DNA from: an uncultured Clostridia bacterium
Lineage (GTDB): Bacteria > Bacillota > Clostridia > UMGS1883
Direction of reading: 5' to 3'
Length of the DNA stretch: 64,000 nt
Assembly (NCBI GenBank): GCA_947629005.1
Contig: CANRCD010000001.1
Coordinates: forward strand, 223,550 to 287,549
Shown piece by piece: positions 44,766-53,712 of the stretch (the stretch's first letter is position 1; every line of letters begins with the position of its first letter). Below the pieces are notes generated by a model. That model had not been told where the DNA came from. It worked only from the letters and a program-made list of their open reading frames with translations, and made no database searches. Both the position numbers and the translations under genes were made by a program.

Positions 44766-45673
44766 AGTAATGCCTCCCTCAGGTTTTCCGCGTTCTTTTT
44801 CATAAGCTCCACATACGTCGCTCCGGCCTCAAGCTCCTCACCCGTGAGATTGTGGCAGGAATGCAGCAGCAGCGGCTCAGCGCCGGTTTCATCGGCAATC
44901 AGACGGGCCACCGAATTGTTGGAAAGCTCCTCATAAAACACAGCCTTAACGCCCTTTTCACGCATTTCGTCTATCATGGCGCACACTGTCCTCACCGAAG
45001 GCTCGGTATCGGACGAGCAGGAATCGTAGGCCGAAACACAGTTAAGACCATACTCCTCGAGAAAATAGTTCATGCTGAACCGCCCGCCGTGATATATAGT
45101 CTTATCCCGCGCGGAAGCGGCAATCTCGCGGAAGTCCGCGTCAAGGGCAAGGAGCTCGTCCTTTAAAGCCCGAGCGTTTTCACGGTAAAAACCGGCGTTT
45201 TCGCCGTCTCGCTCCACAAAAGCCGCGAGGATATTGTCAACTATAGTGAGGCACATCACAGGGTCGGTCCATATATGCGGATCGGTATCGTGACCGTGGC
45301 CATCGTCATGGTCGCGGTCATGGCTGAGCTCAAGCCCATCGGAGGCATTAACTACAGCGGGACCGCTTATTCCCTCAAGCACGCCGCTTACCCATGGCTC
45401 CATGTAGGGAGAGGTATAGACAAAGACATCACATTCGTTTATACTTATCACATCGCCGGTCGAGGGCTCGTAGCTGTGGCTCTCCCTGCCCGGAGTGAGC
45501 AGTAACTCCACCTCCGCCCTGCCCCCCGCTATGGCCCGCGCAAAGTCGTATGTGGGGAAAAGCGTTGTAACGACGTAGAAACCGTCGTGCCTCTCCCGCC
45601 TTGGCGAGCAACCGGCAAGAGCGGCCGATAAAGTTAAAGCAATAGTAAGCGCAAACGCCCCCAGTCTTTTCAT
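44762..45673 (-). CDS. znuA: Zinc-binding lipoprotein ZnuA/AdcA-like
   Basis: A 303-residue cluster-9 substrate-binding protein: signal peptide with lipobox LAGC (Cys near residue 22), zinc ligands in ESHSYEP, DPHIWTDP and HGGRFSMNY, and a short acidic His-rich loop (HDRDHDDGHGHDTDPH) near 118-133 that marks zinc rather than manganese members. Membrane-anchored, it delivers zinc to ZnuBC. It overlaps zur by 4 bases. Confidence 0.94.
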   Translation of the reverse strand: MKRLGAFALTIALTLSAALAGCSPRRERHDGFYVVTTLFPTYDFARAIAGGRAEVELLLTPGRESHSYEPSTGDVISINECDVFVYTSPYMEPWVSGVLEGISGPAVVNASDGLELSHDRDHDDGHGHDTDPHIWTDPVMCLTIVDNILAAFVERDGENAGFYRENARALKDELLALDADFREIAASARDKTIYHGGRFSMNYFLEEYGLNCVSAYDSCSSDTEPSVRTVCAMIDEMREKGVKAVFYEELSNNSVARLIADETGAEPLLLHSCHNLTGEELEAGATYVELMKKNAENLREALL

Positions 45674-46080
45674 TCTTCACCGCCCCCTTCGCGGCAGCGG
45701 CGGCAGAGGCCGTACATCACTGTACGGGAGTTGTCAACCTCGAAGCCGTGGTGTTCCAGAATGTGCGGGGCGAGAGCGTTCAGATAGGAGCAGTCCACAT
45801 GAAGCAGCTCGCCGCAGCGCAGGCATTTGAGGTGAAAATGCTCACGGCAGTCTTCGCTTTCACCCACATACTGGTAGCAGGCTCCGCCGTCAAGCGCAAA
45901 TTTGCGCACAAGGCCGCTCTCCACCATACGCTCAAGCTGGCGGTAAACCGTGGCAATGCCTATCTTTGCTCCCTCGGCTCTCAGATGCAGCACAATGTCC
46001 CCTGCCGTGATATGCGGCAAGGGACAGCTTTTCAAGTATGAAATTATCAGCTCACGCTGCTTGGTTCTGTAATCAGCCAT
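45670..46080 (-). CDS. zur: Fur-family zinc regulator (Zur)
   Basis: A 136-residue Fur-family repressor. Winged helix with IGIATVYRQLERMVESGLV; zinc site Cys pairs CLRCG and CRRC plus a His-rich HFHLKC stretch. The genome context, first gene of a znuACB operon, points to Zur rather than Fur or PerR. ATG 46080 has GAGG in front; the TTG at 46092 is less likely. A 21-base Fur-family box lies 16 bases upstream, so it regulates itself. Confidence 0.9.
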   Translation of the reverse strand: MADYRTKQRELIISYLKSCPLPHITAGDIVLHLRAEGAKIGIATVYRQLERMVESGLVRKFALDGGACYQYVGESEDCREHFHLKCLRCGELLHVDCSYLNALAPHILEHHGFEVDNSRTVMYGLCRRCREGGGEE

Positions 46081-46096
46081 AACGCGCCTCAAAGAA

Positions 46097-46147
46097 TGAA
46101 ATTGATTCTCATTTTCATACTATAACACGTTTTGGATAATTAGTCAA
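46097..46147 (-). promoter_or_regulatory. Zur promoter and Fur-family box
   Basis: Minus strand: TTGACT (46142-46147), 17-base spacer, TATAGT (46119-46124), then the palindrome TGAAAnTGA...TCAnTTTCA (46097-46117). The -35 element lies in the last codons and stop of the DUF445 gene. Confidence 0.85.
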
Positions 46148-49100
46148 TACCCTTTTTGCGTTTTTTCAGGACAAATTTCGCGGCGAAATGCACAGCCGTG
46201 ACGGCGGCGCTCACGTATGAGTTGACGCCGTAGACAAAGCCGATTGCCCCCCAGCGCTTGATAGAGCTGAAGAAAGGGCGGGCGAAGGCAAAAAGCTCCT
46301 CAATTTCGCGCCCGCTAAGGGAGTTGACGCTCTCTTCGGCCACCTTGGCGATGTTCAGGTCAGACAAAAGCGGGCCAAGGCCGCCGGCCAAAGCGTCCAC
46401 CGCGGAAGAAACCGCCTGCCGCGCCGCGCTGTCAATGAATTCGTCGGACAGAACAGCCGCCGTGCCGGTCACAGCGCGCGCCGCCATATCGCGAACGGTT
46501 CCCGACGGAACCGCTTCAACGACAGCGGTCAGTCTGCGGCAAAGCTCGTCCTCGGGTATGATGTCGGAAACGGTAAAATCAAGTCCGCAGCGTAGGTTTT
46601 CGGTGAGCCGACATCTGAAATCCGGCGCGGAAAAGCCGCGTGCCAACATCTCCACCGTCTCAGAGGCGGCGGAAGCGAGGAGCTCCGCCAGCCCATCCGG
46701 CGGCGGAGCGCTCTCCAAAGCGGAACGCACAGAGCCGAGAAAGGCCGAAAGCGCGCCGCCCATCCTTTCGTCGGCCTCGGCAAAGCTGCGTATATGCAGC
46801 AGCTCCATGTACTCTCCCAGCGGCCTCGCGGCAATCTCACGGTAGAATTCGCGGTAAACATAGCCAAGAGCGGGACGCACCGTGTCAGCCCGCCGTCCGC
46901 CGGTGAGCAGGTCGTTAAGAGCATAACCCAGCTTGACCCCGCCGCGCAGACGGAGCTCGGCGAGGCGCACGGGATATACGTATGTGACGAGGAGCTTGTC
47001 CGTCAGGGCCTCTATCGCCTCACGGCGGCGTTCCATAAAGCCGTCAAGCTCGTTTTCGAGGGCATAGTCGAGTATGCCGCCGACGATCCCTTTTACGTCG
47101 ATAAGCAGAGAAGCAAGCGGGTGCTTTCTTGTAATGGCCGAGGTTATGGCCTCAACCAGGGTCTCGCGATTTTTAACGGCGGTTTTTGCCAGCCATTCGC
47201 AAAGTCTGCGCGTTATAGGCCCGATTTGTCCCGAAACCGCCCTCTGCACGATACCGCCGAAGGCGTCGCCGATGGTCGCGTCCTCGCCGGCAGAGTCAAG
47301 AAAGGCCCCGAGCTTCGCGGCCAAAATACCGGCGGTCTCAGCACGGCAAAGAGTCTCGGCGGTGGAGGCCGCAAGCCTGTCACAGAGCGATGCCGCCGTC
47401 TCGGCCGGCAGAAGGTCGGGCAGGCGCCGCTTTGCAAGGGCCGCCCAAAGAGCCTCAGGGTCGGCAGCTATGGCTCTTAATGCGCTTTTAAGCCATGCGT
47501 CGTTATTTTTTATATAATTCTCAGCAAAATCCGCCGCGGGCCGCGAATTTTCGCCTAACGCACGAAGCGCTCTGTCCGCAAGAGCGCTGACGGAGCTCAT
47601 ATTTTTCGCCGCTATGGCGCGTGCCGCTCCCTCGGGACAGCCGCGAAAGGCGTTTTCTGCCCGTTCGCCCCAGTCCGCCGCGTGTTCGCGGACAAAATCG
47701 CGCATGGAAGAGCGGTTTTCGCTCACCCAATCCACTGCGGCGCTTTTTATTTCATCAGCCGAGGCCTCGTAATGCTTGCGCAGCAACTCGGGGTTAAGCA
47801 GCTCGCGCTCGGCCATTTCGGCGGTCTTTTTTGCTATAATCCCTTTGTTCGCCGGAAGAAAGCCCTGCATGAACAGCCGCCGCTCGTAGGGACGGAACAG
47901 ACCGTGAAGGGCAAGAATGTTTGTAACTACGCCAATCAGCGCGAACACAGGCGCTCCGGCCCAAACCGGCACGCTGAAAAACAGCTCTCCCGCGCCGAGA
48001 GCCGCGCCTACGGCCGCGCCGAGCCCCGCGCCAAGCCAGCACAGCGGGCGCAGATTTTCGCCCATAAAGCTCTCGACCATGGAGCAGAGGGCGTCCATGT
48101 CCATACCGTTAATTTTTTCGCCTATTATCTCGCGCACGCGAAGCAAGCGAGACAAATTCTCGGTCAGCGCCTTATCGCGCAGCCAGCGGGCGAAGCGTTT
48201 GACGGGCTTTCCTCTCGTTAGGGCAAGGGCCGCGCGATCCGCTCTTCTTTCACCAAGGAGCGAGGCGGCCGAGCTTAGCAGTTTCTCGGTTTTATCCTTA
48301 TCAGAAATTAGCTCTTTGAGGTTTTTATCAGGTCTTATCAGCTTCCATATATTCGCCGCCAACGGCCTCGCCGGACGGCGCAGCCATTGACCTATCGCCT
48401 CGGCTATGGCCGAGGCCAGCGGGGCCGCCGAGGCGCTGACGTCCCCTCCCCCACTTGCCGCAAAATGGGAAAGCGCCCGTGCCGCGGGGGTGAGGTCGGG
48501 TATCTCAAGGGCGATAAACCGCTGCCAGAGGCCGTCGGGAAGCGAGGCGCTGCGGCTCCTAATAAACGACGTCAACGCTGCGGGCCCGTTCCTCAGCAGA
48601 CCGTGACTTACGGCAGAGGCAGTTATCTCGGCCAGAGTTTTTTCACGCAGGAAAGCGTCCGCGGCGGAGGCAAGGTTTTCGCCAATTTCATCAGGGCTCA
48701 GACGGTTTTCAATATAATCGCGGACGGCCTTCATAACCGCACCCCTGCCCGAGGCCTTGTCGATGATTATCTCCCGCACAAAGCCAATCTTAGTCAGCGC
48801 TCCGCCGAGACCGGCGTTAAAGGCGTGCTCGGCGCCCCGCTCGATTATGCCGCTGATGTCCTCGTCGCAGCCCTCGATAAAGGCGGCGATTTCGGGCAGG
48901 ACCGCCGCCGAAAGGCGGACGCACACATCCCTGAGGCCATCGGCAAAGTCCTCCGGTAAGAGCTCGGCGGGATGTATATCGGCCTTGAGCAGCCAGTTCA
49001 CAAGCTCGCTGAAAAGTCCCTCGACAAACCGTTCAAAGCCCGCCGAGGCTGTAAATGAGTTCAGAAGTCGGGCGAGTTCGGCCTTTACGCGTTCGTCGTC

Positions 49101-49733
49101 TCCGCTGATAAAATCGGATATTTTGCGTCCCCTGAGCTTTTTCGCCGCGGCCAAGGCCCCGTCCGCCGTGAGCGCGGAAACGTACGCCGCGGCTTCGGCT
49201 CCGTGAGAGCGAAGGAATTCCTCCAGCGCGGTCTTAAGGACGCCGAGCGCGCCCGTCGGTAACAAATCGGAAATGATGACCTTGTCCCCGTCAGGGAAAA
49301 GCGCGGCGGCAAGCCTTTCAAAAAACTCGTCCGCCTCGTCGGACTTTACGAGGCCTTCAAGCCTCAAACCGCCGTCCCCGACGCAGCCCGCGGCGGAGGC
49401 AAGTATCTCCGCGAGCAGGGCGCAGAGGGCGCGGGAATCCTCTGTAAATCCGTCAACCTCGTTAAATTTAACCTTCAGCCCGCCAAGGGCGTCGAGGGCG
49501 ATATCCTCAAGGTGGGCGGCGGTACGCTCCGAAGTAAGGGCGTCCGAAAGAGCCTCTCCGCGCAGCAGCTTGTCATCAACCATGTCGGCAAGGCTTTCGG
49601 CGAGCGAGGCCCGCTGTTTCGACACAACGGACTTCACCGGCCCAAAATCCATAAATATATGCTTAATGGCGTACTCGTTGGTTATGTATCCAGCAAGCGC
49701 GCCCCATATACACTGCATAAGCGGACGGAGCAT
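46140..49733 (-). CDS. Giant protein with two DUF445 units
   Basis: A 1197-residue membrane protein. It starts with a hydrophobic segment holding the family motif GALAGYITNEYAIKHIF (residues 11-27), then about 500 helical residues; near 561-640 a second unit begins with membrane segments and the matching motif IGVVTNILALHGLFRPY, and a last membrane segment lies near 1160-1190. Typical DUF445 proteins are 350-450 residues, so this is a tandem duplication or fusion. Helices between may form a long coiled structure. Function is unknown in the family. CGGAGG precedes the ATG. Confidence 0.85.
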   Translation of the reverse strand: MLRPLMQCIWGALAGYITNEYAIKHIFMDFGPVKSVVSKQRASLAESLADMVDDKLLRGEALSDALTSERTAAHLEDIALDALGGLKVKFNEVDGFTEDSRALCALLAEILASAAGCVGDGGLRLEGLVKSDEADEFFERLAAALFPDGDKVIISDLLPTGALGVLKTALEEFLRSHGAEAAAYVSALTADGALAAAKKLRGRKISDFISGDDERVKAELARLLNSFTASAGFERFVEGLFSELVNWLLKADIHPAELLPEDFADGLRDVCVRLSAAVLPEIAAFIEGCDEDISGIIERGAEHAFNAGLGGALTKIGFVREIIIDKASGRGAVMKAVRDYIENRLSPDEIGENLASAADAFLREKTLAEITASAVSHGLLRNGPAALTSFIRSRSASLPDGLWQRFIALEIPDLTPAARALSHFAASGGGDVSASAAPLASAIAEAIGQWLRRPARPLAANIWKLIRPDKNLKELISDKDKTEKLLSSAASLLGERRADRAALALTRGKPVKRFARWLRDKALTENLSRLLRVREIIGEKINGMDMDALCSMVESFMGENLRPLCWLGAGLGAAVGAALGAGELFFSVPVWAGAPVFALIGVVTNILALHGLFRPYERRLFMQGFLPANKGIIAKKTAEMAERELLNPELLRKHYEASADEIKSAAVDWVSENRSSMRDFVREHAADWGERAENAFRGCPEGAARAIAAKNMSSVSALADRALRALGENSRPAADFAENYIKNNDAWLKSALRAIAADPEALWAALAKRRLPDLLPAETAASLCDRLAASTAETLCRAETAGILAAKLGAFLDSAGEDATIGDAFGGIVQRAVSGQIGPITRRLCEWLAKTAVKNRETLVEAITSAITRKHPLASLLIDVKGIVGGILDYALENELDGFMERRREAIEALTDKLLVTYVYPVRLAELRLRGGVKLGYALNDLLTGGRRADTVRPALGYVYREFYREIAARPLGEYMELLHIRSFAEADERMGGALSAFLGSVRSALESAPPPDGLAELLASAASETVEMLARGFSAPDFRCRLTENLRCGLDFTVSDIIPEDELCRRLTAVVEAVPSGTVRDMAARAVTGTAAVLSDEFIDSAARQAVSSAVDALAGGLGPLLSDLNIAKVAEESVNSLSGREIEELFAFARPFFSSIKRWGAIGFVYGVNSYVSAAVTAVHFAAKFVLKKRKKGID

Positions 49734-49809
49734 TATTCCACCTCCGAAAAATTATTGTCAATTTATTGTACCTTTTTTTAGAATAAATGTCAAGATATTA
49801 AAATTAGTC

Positions 49810-49838
49810 TTGCTTTTTTTCCGCACGGCTGATATAAT
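49810..49838 (+). promoter_or_regulatory. Promoter of the GH105 gene
   Basis: TTGCTT (49810-49815), 17-base spacer, TATAAT (49833-49838). Confidence 0.75.
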
Positions 49839-49865
49839 GATAAAAAACCCGAAAGGAAGCTTGCT

Positions 49866-50993
49866 ATGCTGAGCTATGAAGAGATAATCGAAAATATACG
49901 CCGTGCCAACGGCTATTGGCAAAAAACCGTCGGCCCCGCCGAGGAAACCAACGGCGTACCCGTCCCCTTCTGGGACACGGCGGCCTACCACACCGGCAAC
50001 ATGGAGGCATATTTTACGCTTAAGGACGAAGCCTATCTCGCCTATTCCAAGGCGTGGGCCGAGCACAATAACTGGTCAGGCCACCCCACCGATGCCCCGC
50101 CCGAGGAGTGGACCTTCGCCTACAGCCAAGACCCCGCGTCAAAGGCCGCGCTGTTCGGCGACTGGCAGACCTGCTTTCAAACCTATCTCGACCTTTACCG
50201 CATTGACCCCTCGCCCGAAAAGATAGCCCGCGTGAAGTACGTTATCGACTATCAGCTCTCGACCGAGGAAAACGGCTACTGGTGGTGGGCCGACGCGCTT
50301 TACATGGTAATGCCCGTATACATAAAGATGTATGAAATTTTCGGCGACAAAAAGTATCTCGACGCTTTATACCGCTTTTTCAAATTTGCAAAGGAACTGA
50401 TGTACGACGGCGAGGACGGTATGCCGAAGCCCGTCGGCGGCGGATACGCGCATTTGTTTTACCGCGACGGAAGCTACGTCGGAAGCGAGATAAACGGCGC
50501 GAAGAACTTCTGGGCGCGAGGCGACGGCTGGGTTTTCGCCGCCCTCGCCAAGGTTTTGGCAAAGCTGCCCGAGGATTACGAGCATTACGAATACTTTAAG
50601 CGTACCTACCTCGAAATGGCGCCCGCGATTATCGCCTGCCAGAAGGTTGACGGCGAGGGTCGCGGCTTTTGGACGCAGTCCATGCTCGCGAACTACCCTT
50701 TGAGCGCCGAAAACCCCGAGGGCTACGAAACCAGCGGCACAGGCTTTTTTGCCTACGGCCTGTTCTGGGGCATAAACAACGGCTTTTTGAGCGAGGCGGA
50801 GTATCTGCCGGCGGCGGAGCGCGCGTTAAGGTACCTTTCCGAGGCCGCCCTTCAGGCGGACGGCAAGGTCGGCTACGTTCAGCCCATAGGCTCAAACGCC
50901 GCCGAGGCCGCGTCGAGGGAGCGAACCGTGAATTTCGGCGTAGGGGCGTTTCTTCTCGCGATGTGCGAGGCGTCACGCTTTGCGAAAGAATAA
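49866..50993 (+). CDS. GH105 unsaturated rhamnogalacturonyl hydrolase-like
   Basis: A 375-residue (alpha/alpha)6-barrel glycosidase, YteR-like. WWWADALYMVMP near residue 138 contains the catalytic Asp of GH105/GH88, and NFWARGDGWVFAALA near 214 matches the family's W-A-R-G-x-G-W signature. It hydrolyses unsaturated disaccharides left by pectate or rhamnogalacturonan lyases. No signal peptide, so cytoplasmic. Start after GAAAGGAAG. It fits the pectin/arabinan theme of the GH51 and GH43-like genes. Confidence 0.87.
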   Translation: MLSYEEIIENIRRANGYWQKTVGPAEETNGVPVPFWDTAAYHTGNMEAYFTLKDEAYLAYSKAWAEHNNWSGHPTDAPPEEWTFAYSQDPASKAALFGDWQTCFQTYLDLYRIDPSPEKIARVKYVIDYQLSTEENGYWWWADALYMVMPVYIKMYEIFGDKKYLDALYRFFKFAKELMYDGEDGMPKPVGGGYAHLFYRDGSYVGSEINGAKNFWARGDGWVFAALAKVLAKLPEDYEHYEYFKRTYLEMAPAIIACQKVDGEGRGFWTQSMLANYPLSAENPEGYETSGTGFFAYGLFWGINNGFLSEAEYLPAAERALRYLSEAALQADGKVGYVQPIGSNAAEAASRERTVNFGVGAFLLAMCEASRFAKE

Positions 50994-51001
50994 AAAATGA
51001 T

Positions 51002-51030
51002 AAAAAAGCGGGAACTTTTTCCGCTTTTTT
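51002..51030 (+). terminator. GH105 terminator, overlapping an ECF -35
   Basis: AAAAAAGCGG (51002-51011) / CCGCTTTTTT (51021-51030) with a 9-base loop. The GGAAC of the next promoter begins at the last stem base and continues into the loop. Confidence 0.75.
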
Positions 51031-51040
51031 TCGTCTAAAT
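51011..51040 (+). promoter_or_regulatory. ECF promoter of the GH18-like gene
   Basis: GGAAC (51011-51015) plus T-run, 16-base spacer, CGTCTAAAT (51032-51040). Matches 26675-26704 and 39157-39187. Confidence 0.7.
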
Positions 51041-51079
51041 TTCAAAAGACCGAACGCAAGGTCGATGGGAGGAATTGAT

Positions 51080-53377
51080 ATGAAAAAATTTATCGCGGCC
51101 CTATTTGCCCTGCTGGCGCTTTCGGCGGCGGCCTTAGCGGCGGAGCCTGTCGCCGCGGAAAAATACGGCGGCAAGCTGACGCTCAACACCATTGAGCAGG
51201 ACGGCAGCGAATACTATGTTTACCGCAACATTGTCTATATCCCGCTCGACGATTACCACCGCGCCGTTTTGGGCGTGGACGTTTCGGCGGACGGGCTTAA
51301 GGTGACGAGCAGGCCGAGCGGCGGCGAATTTATCCGCGCGGGTGAAAAGGCGCAAATCGGCGAGCTTACCGAGGAAACGCGCCCTGTCGCCCTCAACGGC
51401 CTGCCCGCCTCGCCGGACTATCCGTTCCTGCGCTCGGGCGAGGTTTTGCTGCTGCCGCTCACGTGGGACAACGCCTCGGCCATCGGCTGGACGCTTCCGC
51501 AGGGAGTCAACGGAATTAAGGTTTTCGCGGACAGCCGCTTTGAAATTTACACTAACAAAGCCCCCGAAAACACTTGGCCCAACTCGGACGATGATTTTAT
51601 CGTTGTGAAGGAACTTCGGGCCGCGAAGGTGCGCGAATATAACAACCGATTTTTCAGCGGAAGGCGGCTCTATATCTACAGCGGAGAAGAATACGAGGAT
51701 ATTATGAGCAAAAACTACACAGATGTAGGACTTAGAGTCCCGTTTGGCAGCTTTCAGCCCGAAAACCTTGAAATAAACGGCAACGAGCTCACCGTCACGG
51801 CCTACACATATTTGACAGACAATAAAATGTCCTACCTGCCCGACCACGCCGCAGGCAGCGACGAAGGTCGGTATTCCGAGGTTTACGAGGCGCGCTTTGA
51901 CATCGACGCCATGACCCTGACCGACACCCGCCTGCTCAAAAAGCGGTGGTTCAACGAGCTTTACGGCTCCTTCGAGGAGGATGACGGCAGCATAAAATGG
52001 GATTTACTTACGGACAGCGAAGCGATGTTCGGCACGAAAAGCTATTTCCAATATGACGGCGGGCGCGTGATTTTGAACGGCTCGATGATGCGCAGCTACT
52101 CCGCGATGATATACAAGGTCACCAAATACCGCCCCGACGGCGGAATTGAATCCTCGGGCGCGAGCCGCGACAACTACTGGATATGCGCCGAGGATCTGGA
52201 AAATTACGGCTACGACATGGCGGTGGACTATGAGAACCGCGCCACGTACTTCACGAGGAATCCCGATAAGCCTATAAACCCGATGAGCCTTGACGGAACC
52301 AACGAGCATATTGCAGTCGTACCCTCGGATTGGAAGATATACATCGACGGCAGAGAGCCCAAGCAGTATTTCAATATCGGCGGCTATACGATGATAAAGG
52401 CGGGCGAGCTGGGAGAATGGGAAGACGGCAGCCTTGACGACGGCTATCACGTCTGCTTTGTGACGACCCCCGACATGGAAAAGGTCAGCCCCAAGGTAGT
52501 GGGCTATTACAGCGCGGACGTTTTCGACGAGCCGGTGGAAAACCTGCGCACCGAATATCTGACCGACGTTATGTACGCCTTTATCCTCCCCGAGGCGGAC
52601 GGCTCGCTGACCGTGCCGAGGCCCGAAACACTTAAGGCCGTCGTCAAAAAGGCCCATGCCGACGGGGTGCGCGTCCACGCCTCGATAGGCGGCTGGGGTA
52701 CGGCGGAGCGGCTGAACGTGACGTACTTCGAGCAAATAGCGAAAAGCCCCGAGCTGACGCGAAAATTCATCGAAAACTGCGTGCTGCTCGCGCGGACTTA
52801 CAACCTTGACGGCGTGGAGATAGACTGGGAACACCCGAACGCCTCCACCGCCGACCTTTATGAGGATTTCATGCTGAAGGTCTGCGCCGACACGCGCCTG
52901 CCGAGCGTCAGCGCGTCGCTGTGCGGCTGCGGAACGGACGGCACGCCGGTATCGGCCTCGGCGGCGGTGTCGGACAAGGTGATTGACTCGCTCGACTTCA
53001 TCAACGTGATGTGCTACGACACAAACGACGCCGACCACAGCCCCTACGCCTTCTCAGAAAGCTCGCTCAGGTACTGGCTGGGCCGGGGAGCGCCAAGGGA
53101 GAAGCTCATTCTCGGAATACCGCTTTACGCGAGGCCCAGCTTTTGGCAGTACCGCCAGCTGCGCGAGGCCGGCTTCGACGTGGAACACAGCGACTTCGCT
53201 CAAACGCCCTACTCCGTATCGTATTATAACAGCCTCGACACGATAAAGCGAAAAATCAACCTCGCCAAGGACATAGGCGGCGGAGTTATGTTCTTCGACA
53301 TACACGAGGACACGGCGGACGAAACCAGCGCCGCAAGGGCCGCTTGGGAGATACTCTGCCCGATAAAAACCGAATAG
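51080..53377 (+). CDS. Exported GH18-like glycosidase
   Basis: A 765-residue exported protein: signal peptide 1-21; a roughly 450-residue N-terminal region with beta-rich stretches (copper-amine-oxidase-N-like opening LTLNTIEQDGSEYYVYRNIVYIPLDDYH) of unknown role; a GH18 barrel about 475-765 with the catalytic motif LDGVEIDWEHP near 579, SIGGWG near 539, and the MCYDTND and FFDIHEDT strands. The acid Glu is present. It may cut chitin-like or peptidoglycan-type GlcNAc chains; the setting suggests envelope remodelling under the ECF sigma factor. ATG 51080 follows GGGAGG; the longer upstream frame overlaps the GH105 gene and has no site. Confidence 0.85.
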   Translation: MKKFIAALFALLALSAAALAAEPVAAEKYGGKLTLNTIEQDGSEYYVYRNIVYIPLDDYHRAVLGVDVSADGLKVTSRPSGGEFIRAGEKAQIGELTEETRPVALNGLPASPDYPFLRSGEVLLLPLTWDNASAIGWTLPQGVNGIKVFADSRFEIYTNKAPENTWPNSDDDFIVVKELRAAKVREYNNRFFSGRRLYIYSGEEYEDIMSKNYTDVGLRVPFGSFQPENLEINGNELTVTAYTYLTDNKMSYLPDHAAGSDEGRYSEVYEARFDIDAMTLTDTRLLKKRWFNELYGSFEEDDGSIKWDLLTDSEAMFGTKSYFQYDGGRVILNGSMMRSYSAMIYKVTKYRPDGGIESSGASRDNYWICAEDLENYGYDMAVDYENRATYFTRNPDKPINPMSLDGTNEHIAVVPSDWKIYIDGREPKQYFNIGGYTMIKAGELGEWEDGSLDDGYHVCFVTTPDMEKVSPKVVGYYSADVFDEPVENLRTEYLTDVMYAFILPEADGSLTVPRPETLKAVVKKAHADGVRVHASIGGWGTAERLNVTYFEQIAKSPELTRKFIENCVLLARTYNLDGVEIDWEHPNASTADLYEDFMLKVCADTRLPSVSASLCGCGTDGTPVSASAAVSDKVIDSLDFINVMCYDTNDADHSPYAFSESSLRYWLGRGAPREKLILGIPLYARPSFWQYRQLREAGFDVEHSDFAQTPYSVSYYNSLDTIKRKINLAKDIGGGVMFFDIHEDTADETSAARAAWEILCPIKTE

Positions 53378-53383
53378 CGTGAC

Positions 53384-53405
53384 CGGGCCGCCGCTAAGCG
53401 GCCCG
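53384..53405 (+). terminator. Terminator of the GH18-like gene
   Basis: CGGGCCGC (53384-53391) / GCGGCCCG (53398-53405), then ATTTT. Confidence 0.85.
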
Positions 53406-53454
53406 ATTTTCGTATACGAGCAAAAAGTTATGTAATATTTTTTTGGAAAAGCAC

Positions 53455-53483
53455 TTGACAGCCTTGGGATTTTATGTTATATT
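53455..53483 (+). promoter_or_regulatory. Promoter of rpoBC
   Basis: TTGACA (53455-53460), 17-base spacer, TATATT (53478-53483). About 220 bases of leader follow, with a GCAC-ATGC / GCAT-GTGC hairpin at 53492-53524. No gene is visible in 53484-53712. Confidence 0.9.
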
Positions 53484-53712
53484 AATATACTGCACCATGC
53501 TGAAATTATGATGGCATAGTGTGCGTAAAAGCAGTGACAAATGCAACAGTTATCGACATTTTGCGCCCGTTCACATTCTATGGGCCGGCGCGGCAAGCGG
53601 GAAAAATTCTGTCCCCTGCGCTTATCCGAGTGCATTCTACACAGGAGAGGCGGGTTGAGATCGACCGTTGCTCGTCTGAACGGAAATCAAATTAATTGAT
53701 GAGGTGATTTTA

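Noticed and set aside
46800-49700. Several 150-230 codon plus-strand frames across the DUF445 gene
   Set aside because: They are antisense to a GC-rich coding region, overlap one another and have no start signals.
50669-51079. 137 extra codons at the 5' end of the GH18-like frame
   Set aside because: They overlap the GH105 gene and lack a ribosome site; the signal peptide begins at 51080.
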